Positions 21,302 through 31,701 are shown, counted from the first letter of the stretch. The stretch: 64,000 nt of DNA from Elymus sibiricus (GCA_039707655.1 CM077664.1:196472195-196536194); one strand, 5' to 3'. Made by a program: numbers and translations. The notes: generated by a model not told the origin, from the sequence alone.

Positions 21302-22177
21302 ATGGAGGTTATGTGTGTTGATGGAGGCGCTTCGTTGCATTGCTCTCACCGCCAACTCAAGCGGTGGGCACATGAGATTAATGCGGCAGAACCCTCTATT
21401 GGTGCACCGAAGCCACTGAAGTGGTCCCACACGCCCATCATTTTTGATGCCGAGGACCACCCAGATCGCACAACCGCGGTCGGGTGCTTGCCGTTGTTGG
21501 TCTCACCAACAATTCGCAACCTCAAGGTAACAAAAATGTTGGTTGACAGTGGGGCCGGCCTTAACTTGATCTCGCCGGACATCGTCAAGAGGCTACAGAT
21601 TCCTGACGAGGACCTTGAGGAGACAGGCTCTTTCCAAGGGGTCAATCCGGGAAGGAACCAGCCGAAAGGCAAGATCACGCTGCCGGTAACATTCGGCAGC
21701 GAGCTGAACTTTAGGACGGAGAAGGTCGTTTTCGACGTCGCCAAGATTCCGTTACCTTATAATGGAATCCTTGGCCGCCCAGCGCTGGCTAAGTTCATGG
21801 CGGCCTCGCACTACGCCTACAACGTCTTGAAGATGCCCGGCCCAATGAGCGTCATCACTGTCCACTCCGACAAGAAAGACGCGCTCATTTGCACCGACAA
21901 GCTTTACCGGGAAGCAGTTGCAGCGTCCGCCGCCAAGGCGCATGCTCCTGCCGCTCAAGATCCCGGCAAGAAGAAGAAGCCCGGCAAGACCTCTGGTACA
22001 AACTCCGGCAAGCGCGCCTCTCCGGAGTGCTGCGGTACCGTCGAGGATGCACCAGAGAGCTCTGCTGGCCAGACCAAGAAATCCAAGGCTGCTCCGCCTG
22101 AGACCAAGAAGGTGCCCGCCAAGGAGGACGGGACGGGAGGAACTTTCACCATAAGTTCCACCCTTAATGGCAAATAG
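21302..22177 (+). CDS. Tat-A protease (retropepsin) region
   Basis: Aspartic protease that would cut the gag-pol polyprotein. The same frame as gag continues after the amber stop; the first ATG is at 21302. The active-site motif LVDSGAGLNLIS has its Asp at codon 82 (21545-21547), and the family flap/end motif ILGRPALAKFMA follows. The C-terminal third is a Lys/Pro/Ala-rich linker (PGKKKKPGKTSG). It ends at TAG 22175-22177, after which RT follows in the same frame. The TAG lies ten codons after FTI, the same place as a TAG in Tat-B (56148-56150). Confidence 0.88.
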   Translation: MEVMCVDGGASLHCSHRQLKRWAHEINAAEPSIGAPKPLKWSHTPIIFDAEDHPDRTTAVGCLPLLVSPTIRNLKVTKMLVDSGAGLNLISPDIVKRLQIPDEDLEETGSFQGVNPGRNQPKGKITLPVTFGSELNFRTEKVVFDVAKIPLPYNGILGRPALAKFMAASHYAYNVLKMPGPMSVITVHSDKKDALICTDKLYREAVAASAAKAHAPAAQDPGKKKKPGKTSGTNSGKRASPECCGTVEDAPESSAGQTKKSKAAPPETKKVPAKEDGTGGTFTISSTLNGK

Positions 22178-25100
22178 GAAAGCGCGCTCGTTGCTTTCCT
22201 GCGGGCGAATGTCGATGTGTTTGCATGGCAACCATCTGACATCCCCGGTGTTCCCAGGGAAGTAATTGAGCACCACCTAGCTGTCTGTCCCCACGCGCGG
22301 CCCGTCAAGCAGAAGGTGCGAAAGCAAGCTTTGGAGTGGCAAGAATTCATTGCCGAAGAGATTAAGAAGCTTGAGGCGGCAGGCCTGGTTAGAGGAGTCC
22401 TCCATCCTACATGGTTGGCCAATCCAGTTGTTGTGCGCAAGGCGAACGGTAAATGGAGGCTATGTATTGACTTTACAGATATCAATAAAGCCTGTCCGAA
22501 AGATCCCTTTCCCTTGCCACGCATCGACCAGATTGTGGATTCCACTGCCGGCTGCGATTTGCTGTCATTTCTTGACGCATACTCAGGCTACCACCAGATC
22601 TTTATGGCGAGAGAAGACGAAGAGAAGACCGCATTTATCACCCCATGTGGCACATACTGCTTCTTGCGTATGCCTTTCGGGTTGAAAAGTGCTGGGTCGA
22701 CCTTCGCAAGAGCCGTCCAGATTGGTTTCGAGACCCAGCTCCATAGAAATATGGAAGCTTACATGGATGATATAGTGGTCAAAACCAAGGACAAGGCAAC
22801 GCTCATTCAAGATCTGGAGGAGACTTTTGCAAACCTGCGCAGGATCAACCTGAAGCTCAACCCCGAGAAGTGCGTGTTCGGTGTCCCATCCGGCAAGCTT
22901 CTCGGGTTCTTTGTATCTCAGCGTGGAATTGAAGGCAATCCCGACAAGATCAAGGCAATTGAGCAGATTGAAGCGTCGAGACGCGTTAAGCATGTGCGCC
23001 GCCTTGCCGGCTGCGTCGCTGCTTTGAGTAGGTTCATCTCAAAGTCCGCTGAGCGCGCCCTGCCATTTTTCAAAATTTTGAAGAAGGCAGGTCCAATGAA
23101 ATGGACTCCAGAAGCAGAGGCAGCGCTGCAGGATTTGAAGAAGTACCTCTCCTCTCCGCCAATACTAGTCGCGCCTAGGCCACAAGAGCCGTTGCTGCTA
23201 TATCTAGCGGCAACAAATCAAGTGGTTAGTGCTGCGCTGGTGGCAGAGAGAGAAGCAGAGGAGGATGCAGCGGCAACGGCAGGTCCGCCAAGTGACTTGC
23301 CGGGGCCGGCCCCGGCAGAGTCTGGTGCCGACAAGGAAAGATCCGCGCAGTCAAGTCAAGCAGTGCAGAAGAAGAAGATGGTGCAGCGCCCAGTCTATTT
23401 CATCAGCTCCCTGTTGCAGGGGGCTAGGTCGAGATATTCTGGCGTGCAAAAGCTGCTCTTCGGCCTCCTTATGGCCTCGAGGAAGCTGCGCCATTATTTC
23501 CATGCACATGACATCACCGTCGTCACTCGCTTTCCGCTGCAACGGATTCTCCGGAACCCAGAAGCAACCGGCAGGATCGTCGAGTGGGCGTTGGAGCTGT
23601 CATGCTTTAGTCTCAAGTTTGAAAGTTCTTCAACTATCCAGAGCAGAGCCTTGGCAGAGTTCATTGCAGAATGGACCCCAACGCCAGACGACGAAGTTCA
23701 AGAATCAGCGATTCCCGGCAAGGAAACAGATCGCGAATGGATTATGTACTTTGATGGAGCCTTTTCGCTGCAAGGCGCCGGTGCCGGCGTGCTGCTTGTC
23801 GCACCCACCGGAGAGCACCTCAAGTACGTCATCCAGATGCATTTTCCCCGGGAGAGATCGACCAACAACACGGCAGAGTATGAAGGACTGCTTGCCGGTC
23901 TCAGGATCGCGGCAGACCTTGGGATCAAGAAGCTCATCGTCAGAGGTGACTCCCAGCTCGTCGTGAGGCAGGTCAACAAAGATTATCAGAGCCCGTTAAT
24001 GGAAGCTTACGTCGATGAAGTGAGGAAGCTGGAGGAGCGCTTTGACGGTCTTCAGACAGAGCATGTTCCTCGATCAGAGAACAGCATTGCCGACGACCTG
24101 TCGAAGCGTGCCACACTCAAGCTACCTGTGGAACCAGGGACTTTTGTGCTCCGCTTGACTCAACCATCCGTGTCGCCATCGACAAGGCCTGATAAGAGAA
24201 GAAAGTTAAGTACCGGCGAGTACTTCCCGGCAGGGCTTCCCGAAGCCCCCGGCAAGGATCTTGCCGGGAACGAAACGGTTGCCGGTGAGCAGCGGCTTCG
24301 CGCAGAACCCCAGGTTCTTGCCGCTGAAGCAAGCGCCCCTGCTGCCGAAGGAATACCAGTTGCCGGTGAGCAGCTGCTCCGCCAAGAACCTCAGGTTCTT
24401 GCCGTAGAAGCAATTGCTCCCGCAGCTGAAGAGTCGCCTTTAGTCCTTGTCGTCGACCCACAAGCTCCGGCATGGGCACAGCAAATAGTCCATTTCCTTC
24501 AGACAGGACAACTCCCCGAAGAGCAAGAAGAAGCTGAAAAAGTAGCCCATCAGTCAAGTATGTACCAGTTCGTCGATGACGTTCTGTACAGAAAGAGACC
24601 GAACGGGGTGAAATTGAAGTGTATTCCTCGGGAAGATGGACTAGAGTTGTTGGCAGAGATTCATGGGGGCATATGTGGATCCCACATAGGCTCGAGAGCC
24701 CTTGTCGGCAAGGCATTCCGGCAAGGATTATTCTGGCCTACTGCCCTCCAGGATGCAACGGCACTAGTAACCAAGTGTGAAGCGTGCCAGTTTCGTTCGA
24801 AGCAACTTCATCAGCCAGCTCAAGCTCTCCAGACGATCCCTCTCACCTGGCCCTTCTCGGTCTGGGGGCTCAACATACTGGGTCCCTTCCCCCGTGCTGC
24901 CGGGGGCTTCGAGTACTTGTACGTTGCCATCGACAAGTTCACGAAGTGGCCAGAAGTGGAAGCAGTGAGGAGAGTGACAGCACAGTCAGCAGTCAAGTTC
25001 TTCAAGGGGATTGTGTGCCGTTTTGGTGTGCCGAACAGGATCATCACCGACAACGGTACGCAGTTCACAAGTCGCACCTTCATGCAGTACGTCCAAGACC

Positions 25101-25708
25101 TTGGCGGCAAGATCTGTTTTGCCTCTGTTGCTCACCCGAGAAGCAATGGCCAAGCGGAAAGGGCGAACGCTGAAGTGTTGCGTGGTCTCCGGACCAGAAC
25201 TTTCGACAAGCTGCACAAGCATGGAATACGCTGGATTGATGAGCTGCCAGCGGTTCTTTGGTCGATCAGGACGACGCCGAATCGAGCCACCGGCCAGACA
25301 CCCTTCGCTCTGGTCTACGGAGCGAAAGCAGTTCTCCCCACGGAACTCATATACGGATCACCTCGAGTGCTCGCTTATGATGAGCTCGAGCAAGAACAGC
25401 TGCGGCAAGATGACGCGCTGCTCCTTGAGGAGAATCGTCTTTGGGCTGCTGTGCGAGCCGCTCGCTACCAGCAAGCTTTGCGCCGCTACCATAGCCGCAA
25501 GGTTCATGCCCGGAGTCTTGAGGAAGGCGACCTTGTTCTTCGGCGCGTTCAGTCGGCCAAGAATTCCAACAAGTTGACGCCGAACTGGGAAGGCCCTTAC
25601 CGGGTAGTGCGAGTCACCAGGCCTGGCGCTGTCCGCCTGGAGACCGAAGAGGGCTTGCCAGTGAGCAACTCCTGGAACATCGAGCACCTTCGCAAGTTCT
25701 ACCCATAA
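22178..25708 (+). CDS. Tat-A pol: RT, two RNase H domains, integrase
   Basis: Replication and integration enzyme of the element. The open frame begins right after the TAG with ESALVAFLRANVDVFAW; the first ATG is at 22217. From that ATG (1163 aa): RT about residues 60-250 with FLDAYSGYHQI, FGLKSAGSTFARA and the catalytic YMDD at 182-185 intact. A degenerate Gypsy RNase H follows (RPVYFISSLLQGARSRYSG). Then comes an archaeal-like RNase H with YFDGAF, NTAEYEGLLAGL, VRGDSQLVV and IADDLSK. After a Pro/Ala/Glu linker come the integrase HHCC finger (HGGICGSHIG, CEACQ) and the core with ITDNGTQF and NGQAERAN. The first integrase catalytic Asp is Asn (WGLNILGP, residue 886, 24872-24874), so integrase should be dead. 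It ends HLRKFYP with no chromodomain. Confidence 0.92.
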   Translation, partial: ESALVAFLRANVDVFAWQPSDIPGVPREVIEHHLAVCPHARPVKQKVRKQALEWQEFIAEEIKKLEAAGLVRGVLHPTWLANPVVVRKANGKWRLCIDFTDINKACPKDPFPLPRIDQIVDSTAGCDLLSFLDAYSGYHQIFMAREDEEKTAFITPCGTYCFLRMPFGLKSAGSTFARAVQIGFETQLHRNMEAYMDDIVVKTKDKATLIQDLEETFANLRRINLKLNPEKCVFGVPSGKLLGFFVSQRGIEGNPDKIKAIEQIEASRRVKHVRRLAGCVAALSRFISKSAERALPFFKILKKAGPMKWTPEAEAALQDLKKYLSSPPILVAPRPQEPLLLYLAATNQVVSAALVAEREAEEDAAATAGPPSDLPGPAPAESGADKERSAQSSQAVQKKKMVQRPVYFISSLLQGARSRYSGVQKLLFGLLMASRKLRHYFHAHDITVVTRFPLQRILRNPEATGRIVEWALELSCFSLKFESSSTIQSRALAEFIAEWTPTPDDEVQESAIPGKETDREWIMYFDGAFSLQGAGAGVLLVAPTGEHLKYVIQMHFPRERSTNNTAEYEGLLAGLRIAADLGIKKLIVRGDSQLVVRQVNKDYQSPLMEAYVDEVRKLEERFDGLQTEHVPRSENSIADDLSKRATLKLPVEPGTFVLRLTQPSVSPSTRPDKRRKLSTGEYFPAGLPEAPGKDLAGNETVAGEQRLRAEPQVLAAEASAPAAEGIPVAGEQLLRQEPQVLAVEAIAPAAEESPLVLVVDPQAPAWAQQIVHFLQTGQLPEEQEEAEKVAHQSSMYQFVDDVLYRKRPNGVKLKCIPREDGLELLAEIHGGICGSHIGSRALVGKAFRQGLFWPTALQDATALVTKCEACQFRSKQLHQPAQALQTIPLTWPFSVWGLNILGPFPRAAGGFEYLYVAIDKFTKWPEVEAVRRVTAQSAVKFFKGIVCRFGVPNRIITDNGTQFTSRTFMQYVQDLGGKICFASVAHPRSNGQAERANAEVLRGLRTRTFDKLHKHGIRWIDELPAVLWSIRTTPNRATGQTPFALVYGAKAVLPTELIYGSPRVLAYDELEQEQLRQDDALLLEENRLWAAVRAARYQQALRRYHSRKVHARSLEEGDLVLRRVQSAKNSNKLTPNWEGPYRVVRVTRPGAVRLETEEGLPVSNSWNIEHLRKFYP

Positions 25709-26585
25709 GGCGCAGTTGTTCGGGTTTCTTGCTGTGATAGCGATACGGCCAGCAGGCTGCTGACGACCCGAATCCAGCGCTCGCGGCAGCGTAACGCTCC
25801 GGCAAGATCCCGGCAACGCCATTCTGTACAAGTGTTGCCGATGGCATGTAATCCTTTGTACAGAGCAGGCACGTCCTTTGTGCATATTTAATAAGATCTG
25901 TGTGCTTTACGTTTCTTGTTGATTCCATTATCTGAGATATGTATTGCACTCGATCCTGGTAAGAGCTAACAAACCGTCAAGGTTCCATACTTTTATTTTC
26001 TCTTCTTTCTTTTTCTCAAGAGACAGAAGATTCCCTCGCGCGCAAGTTTGCCGGGTGGGGGGGAAGGAGAATGGTGGTATGGATACCAGAAGACGTTCAA
26101 GGTTGGCGCCTTGCCGGAAGAAGAAGAATAGCGACGAAAAGCAGAGCTAAGTTGCTGAACCCCTTAAGCAGATTTTGATTTTTGTAAGGCTGTATTCCCT
26201 TGAACGATTTCGGCTTTGTATGGAAAACCTGCACGCGATGGAACCTTGTCGTGATCGGCTGCGCCCTTACTCTGTTTCGAGTCCGCTCAATAGACTAGGT
26301 GGCCGCGCTGAAAGCATCAAGATTTCTTGCCGTGAGCAGCACCGCCCGCAAGCTGCTGACGACCCGAATCCAGCGCTCGCGACGGGGTTATGCTCCGGCA
26401 AGTTCCCAGCAAAGCGTAGGGTATACGCCATACAGAAAGAAATTGAACAAAGGGAATAACATGCCTTAATTCAAACAGAGCAAGTTATATTACATCCAGT
26501 GCTTGCCGCGTTTCTGACATAAAAACAATTTTATCTTTTACATGTGACGCCGGCGGCAAGATGGAGAAGAGATAGGAGGCTACAA
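25709..26585. other. Tat-A spacer between pol and the antisense gene
   Basis: Non-coding. It holds a 29-bp direct repeat (ctgctgacgacccgaatcca..., 25757-25785 and 26353-26381) and ccggcaag motifs. The 3' ends of the sense pol transcript and of the antisense gene both fall here. Confidence 0.6.
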
Positions 26586-29500
26586 CTAATCCCGGTGATC
26601 GCCCTCGACCCTCTTCACCTGGCTCACCCGATCGACGATGGGCGCGACGAGCTCTTCGAGAGCCTTGACGTCCGCGTCCTTCGGCAAGCTTTTCGAGGCT
26701 TTGGAGAGGTCGATGCCAGGGTTCCTGTATGCCACCTTCATCAACACCTTACGGAGGACGAGCTGGCAGAGTTTCCGGGATTCGTCGGCCAGCTTGCTTG
26801 TTTGGTTCACCTGGAGTAGCTTGAGGGCGTCGACGAGCTTCTCGAAGAACATGGTTAGCCTGGCGCTTGAGGATACGTTGTCATCGGCAGAATATCCGAA
26901 GCTCGGCAAGCCCATGGCCTCCAGCTCCGCGCCAAGCTTCTCGGCGACGTCCGCCAGCCTGGCAGTCCAGAGCTTCACGCTAGAGGTGTACTCGTTGTGT
27001 GTGGCGGCGGCGTTCTGGAGCAGCTCCTGTTCGTCGTGGAGGTCTTTGATAAGAGTCCTCTCGCGAACTTGGGCAGCCTCAAGAGACCCCTCCAGCGCGG
27101 ATAGCTTCAGCTTCAGATCTTCAATGGAGTCCTTGGCGGAGGAAAGCTGCTGGACCTTCTCGGATGCGGCAACCTGTGTCTCCATCAGGCTGTGGAGAGC
27201 CTTGTCTCTCTCGGCCTCGAGTGCTGAGACCTTCTTGCCGTGGTCCTCGAGAGCGGCCTCCAGCTGCTTCGTCTTCTCCTCCAGCAAGTTCTTGGCGGCC
27301 TCTGCAGCTCCGACATCGTCGAGGGCCTCTTTGAGCTTGCCGGCGTGGTCTTCAGTTAGAGCTCTGAGCGTCTTCAAGTGTTTCTGCTCAAGCTCCTGGA
27401 CCCGCCGCGCGACAAGACTTTCGAGCTCTTCATCCTTGTTGCGAAGCTTGGCGGCAAGCACCGCCTCGCGCGTGGCAAGGTCCTCTTCTTGGGCATCAAG
27501 GTTGATGCGGCGCTGCGTCAAGAGGGCTCCTGCCGCGGCGGCTTGCTGGGCGGCCTCCTCCTGCGCTTTCTCGATGTCTGATTGCTTCAGCAGGAGGATG
27601 TTCCGCTCTTCCGCCAGCTGCTCCCGATAAACATTCAGCTCTTGGAGGGCCTCGCCGTACCAAGCCTGTGTCTCCGTGACGCGTTGTTGGAAGTCTCCTT
27701 CCGCTACCTCGACGAGCGCCGCCCGGGAGTCCAGTTTCTCCTTCCGGGCGAGGTAGAGCGTTTGGAGCTTCCGATAGTTGTCATTCATGGCTTGGAGTAG
27801 CTGCTCCTCCTTGAGCTCGCTGGCGGCGGCGACGATGATTTCCCCGTCAAGATGTTCTCCCTCAACCAGCTCTTCGATGTTTGCCGACCCCGGCATGCTG
27901 ACAACGTTTTTGCCGGCCCTGATGTATTGGCTTGAGGAAGGGGCCTTGGACGACGAGGGTTGGTCTTCGGCAGTTGAGGGCCCCGCGGCAGTAGAAGCGC
28001 CTGGCGCTCCTGCAGCGGAACCGCCGTCAGTGTGGCCACGGGTCTCCTCGCTGGCTCCCTTGGCGGGCATCTTGGCAGCCTCCTATTGTGCGGCCTTGGC
28101 GGCCTCAGCGGCAGCGGCCTTGGCGGCCTCGACGGCAGCAGCCTCGGCGGCAGCAGCTTTGGCGGCCTCGGCGGCGGCATGCTTGGTGGCCTCCTCGGCG
28201 GAAACCTTGTCGGCTTCAGTGGCGCATCCTTGGCAGTCTCTTCAATGACAACGTCAGTGTCCATGAGCTCTGTCAGAAGAAGATTGAAAGCTAAGGAGTT
28301 GATTAAGATGAAGCTGGGAAGGAAGTTCAAGAAGACAAAAAGAAGAGAAACCAAAGCGACAAGTTCTTCGGGGCAAGTAACTTTACCTGCGTCAAGGAAG
28401 GGGTTGCCGGAGCCTGCACTTGCCGGCCCCTCCCCTTCATCGCGGTAGGGCTCGCTCGAAGATTCCTCCCTGGGCGGCACTCCTGCACGCCCCGAGATGT
28501 CAGCAGAGAAGATGCACACCCCGGCACGCGCCAGTGGGTAGTGAGTAGAAGACTCACGCTGGGGGCTGCACCGGGGGCTGCATCGAGGGTTGCGTTCTGG
28601 GCTTGACTCCGAGCTGACGAGAACCGTTTCCGGCACGCCCGAGGTGCTTGTCGGCGGCTCGATGCTTGTTGAGGTCTTGGCCCTCTTCGCCATCCTCTGC
28701 GCCAAGGTCTCCATTTCCCTGTGGAGGCGGGAACAGAGCAAGTTAATCAAGCAGAACTAGAAAAATAAGAATCGAAGCTGTGGCGGGACTCTTACTCTTC
28801 TTCTTCTTCCTCGGAGCTGATGGCGGAGAGGTCGAAGCCGACCCCCGCCGCGGTACCTGACGGAGGAGGAGTGGTTCTGGGCCGCTTGGCAGTGGCGGGT
28901 TGCGGTGCGGCCTCGTCGTCCTCCCCTTTGCCGAAAACCTCGCTGCTTGAGGAAGGTTGGCGGGATGGAGCACCAGTGGTGTTCTTCCGGAGGACGCGCC
29001 TCTTCCTGTGTTGAAGAGCTGGGGGCTCTTCCTCCTCCTCTTCTTCTTCTTCGGCGGCGCCTCCGGCAGAAGAACTCCCGGCAGCGGCTCCGCTCAGCCC
29101 CCCGGCAGCCTTATCTCGCCCGGCAAGATCTTCCCGCAGTGGGTCCTTGCCTTCGCTGGACTCAGCGCTGCCGGCTTCTTCGACAAGGTTCGCCTCTTCC
29201 GCCCTGCTGGCGATGTAGGCGAGCTCCTCCTCCGTGGTGGCGCGGACAAGGTTCTCCCCGCGGATGGCCTTCTCCGTCAAGTTGTCGAAGAACGCCAGCG
29301 CCTGCTCCGCGGATGGCTCGATCCACCTCTCGTCGATGCTATGGGCATCGAACACTGGCATCATGGCGATGATGGAGGTTAGCGACGAGTTGTTGCACAG
29401 TGGGATGACGCCTGCCGGCAACTCTCCCACTGCGCCGGATTTGAACAGCTGCTGGCAGAGGGCTGCATGCCCCATGGCTGTCAGATCATTATCCAGCCCA

Positions 29501-30297
29501 GGCCGCACCCTCATGACATCGGCAGCGTTCGTGTACTCCCAGGCAGGGCACCCCTTGTTCTGCAGTGGGGCGATGCGCCGGCGAAGGAAATCTGAAGCAA
29601 TCATCTCCACCTTCAACCCGGCAGCCCTGAGGCGCCGTATCCTGGTGATGGCGATGGTGAGCTTGCTGTCGTCAGGGTCCGCGGCGCTCCAATCCTTGCC
29701 GCGGACCACCTTCTGCTTCCGCACCTCGCAGAACGGTTGGGGCTCCTTTTCCCAGACCCAGCACCACTTGCCGCGCCACTCATCCCATCTATCGCGGTAG
29801 AGCCCCTCTGGGTATGTCTCCTTGGTTGCCGTCCTCGGAATCCAAGTGATGCTGCCGGAGAGGGCGTCGCCCTTTTGGATGCGGGGGTAGAAGTAGTGCC
29901 GGAAAAGTGCAGTGCTCGGGATGACCCCGACAAAATTCTCGCAAACGTGCGTGAAGACGGACATGCAAGTCACGGCATTCGGCGTGAAATCTAGCAGCTG
30001 GAAGCCGTAGGTGAGCATGATATCTACGAAGAAATCCGAGTACGGAGGACAGAGGCCGCACCAGAAGTAATCAGCAAAGAAGGGATAATCTCCTGGCTCT
30101 TCCCTACGAGAAGCTACACTCACTCCGGTGGCTGGATGCGCCGTGGTCTCCTTCGCCCATGCAAACTGGTACCTCTTCTTCAAGGTCTCCGCGTCAAGCG
30201 TCGAGGGGAAGACAGCGCGTTCCTTCCGCATCTTCGCCAACTTGCTCTCCGCGGCGGCCGCTTCCGCCGCCTTGCCCTTGCTCGGCTTGGGCGGCAT
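26586..30297 (-). pseudogene. Tat-A antisense additional ORF, three exons, Transposase_28-like + coiled coil
   Basis: Spliced gene on the strand opposite gag-pol. Exon 1 30297-28796 (ATG, MPPKPSKGKAAEA), intron 28795-28719 (gtaagag...ccacag), exon 2 28718-28387, intron 28386-28270 (gtaaag...gacag), exon 3 28269-26586. Both junctions keep frame. Exon 1 residues ~60-200 (DYPFFADYFWCGLCPPYSDF, TCMSVFTHVCENF, WCWVWEKE) match my memory of the 'putative gypsy type transposon' domain (Pfam Transposase_28); an acidic tract ends the exon. Exon 3 is an Ala/Glu/Lys coiled coil of roughly 400 residues. Exon 3 has a one-base frameshift near 28220 and an in-frame TAG at 28085-28083, so this copy is damaged. 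Antisense additional ORFs of this sort are known in Tat elements; function unknown. Confidence 0.75.
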
Positions 30298-30682
30298 GAT
30301 GGCTATGGAAGTGGGCGCTGAAGACGTCGAGAGCGCGGTGGAGGCGGGTGGAGGGAGAAAAGCTCTGCTTTGGGCGCGAGGAAGAAGGCGATGGCGACGG
30401 CTCTAAGATTGAGATTGGAAAGGCGGAGGGGGTAAATGAGCAGTGCCCTCTGCGATTCCCTTTTTTATGGGGAAGGCGCGAGGCAGGCTCTTTACTGCCC
30501 GCTTTTGCAGCAGAGTTTCCGCCCACGTCTCCCACTTCGCGCGATTAATGCGCGTAGTGGAGGGGCGTGGTAAAAGAGATAATGATTGCGAGCAGTTATT
30601 CCCTGCCATGCGTGCTCGTGCACTGTTTTGGGCCTAGCCCAACAGGCCTGGCACCCGTGTATGGCCTAGGCCCGAGGGCTCC
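30298..30682. other. Tat-A region between antisense ORF and 3' LTR
   Basis: Probably the promoter and 5' leader of the antisense gene plus the sense purine tract. A clear TATA box on the minus strand is not evident. The sequence just before the 3' LTR, ggcccgagggctcc, is only weakly purine-rich. Confidence 0.45.
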
Positions 30683-31567
30683 TGTCGGTGTACTAAAGTA
30701 TGGGTCTTTTTAGTACCCCTTACTTGTGCACGGGCAGTTGTAGCCATACCGCGGCAAGCCTTGCCGGGGGATAGCTTGGAGTAATCACAAGAATAAGATA
30801 CCAAGAAGGCGTTCAAGTCAACGACCAGACAGAAGACCAAAGGGTTGCGGAGGCCCGGCAAGACCCTTGCCGGCAAGGCCTCGCGCCCGGCAAGACCCGG
30901 TCCCGGCAAGCCCCGGGCCCGGCAAGGATTCAGTCCCGGCAAGCCCCGGGCCCGGCAAGGATTCAGCCCCGGCAAGGCTCTATACAGTGCAGCGCTATCG
31001 CTCCTGTGCAGCGGCCAGCCTTGTCGTTTAGGGCTTGTCCTCATGATGACGTGGCGCGACGCTGGCCACGAGATGCTTAAGCGGTACTGATGGGATGGAT
31101 GCTTTTCCCATCCCCCGTAAAGCTTTTCCAAGCCCAAGACGCTAAGGGACACCTTGACGGACACCTCACGGTGCATTTAATGAGTTTGTCCTAGGCCGTC
31201 AGGGTTAGGTGTGATAACACTATAGCTACTTTCCACCTCATGCCTTATCTCGTACGCCACTGTGGTAGCCCCTTTGACTCATATAAAAGGAGGCCCGAGG
31301 CGTACAGAGAAGGGGGAGGAGAGCACTTCAGAGATTGGACCCGTTCTGTATGCGCAGCTACCGAGCACTGTAGCTCCCAGAACTTGGCCAAGAACATCCA
31401 CCGTAATACAATCAAAGCAGGAGTAGGGTTTTACGCATCCGTGCGGCCCGAACCTGGGTAAAATCCCCCGTGTGCTGTTCGTTAGATCTACTCTTTGTGC
31501 AATCCTCTCCCCTTGCCGAACCGTAAAGGGATCTCCTTGATCCCATAGGTGTCCGTTTCCCACGACA
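30683..31567 (+). repeat. Tat-A 3' LTR
   Basis: 885 bp, near-identical to 18333-19218 with about 14 substitutions and one single-base indel. It ends cacgaca before the tgctc duplication. Confidence 0.93.
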
Positions 31568-31701
31568 TGCTCATCATTCAAGGAACTCACATTAAACATT
31601 TTATTAAATTCTGCCTCTAACAATTGAGCACAATTTTTCGATCCATCATTTTCAAGAAAGACATTATAAAGATGAAGCATATGAGGCAACCTCAATTCCA
31701 T
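31568..31701 (-). CDS. Gypsy C ORF, 5' part (split by Tat-A)
   Basis: The ATG at 31701 starts MELRLPHMLHLYNVFLENDG, and the frame runs through the tgctc duplication. Tat-A then interrupts it; the frame resumes at 18327 and ends at 17661. The start lies about 100 bp downstream (minus sense) of the primer site, so this is the first ORF of the Gypsy C transcript, where gag is expected, yet it shows no gag motif. Confidence 0.6.

Larger units (their letters stand above)
18333..31567 (+). mobile_element. Tat-A, nearly complete Tat-lineage Gypsy retrotransposon with antisense ORF
   Basis: LTRs at 18333-19218 (886 bp) and 30683-31567 (885 bp) begin tgtcggtgta and end cacgaca, flanked by tgctc (18328-18332, 31568-31572). 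The primer site tttggcgcgccaggtagggg follows the 5' LTR. Gag, protease and pol share one frame (19289-25708) broken by two TAG codons. Pol holds RT, a degenerate Gypsy RNase H, a second archaeal-like RNase H and integrase, and no chromodomain, which together mark the Tat lineage. Between pol and the 3' LTR an antisense spliced gene carries the 'putative gypsy type transposon' domain. LTRs differ by about 14 substitutions, by eye. Confidence 0.93.

Noticed and set aside
20489..21460. 323-aa minus-strand open frame opposite Tat-A gag
   Set aside because: Shadow of gag in GC-rich sequence; no recognisable motif.
26638..27630. 330-aa plus-strand Ser/Ala-rich open frame
   Set aside because: Shadow of the coiled-coil exon of the antisense gene, whose Glu/Lys/Ala codons read as Ser/Ala on the other strand.
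28032..28448. Gly/Leu-rich plus-strand frame (138 aa)
   Set aside because: Reverse reading of the Ala-rich repeat at the start of exon 3 of the antisense gene.
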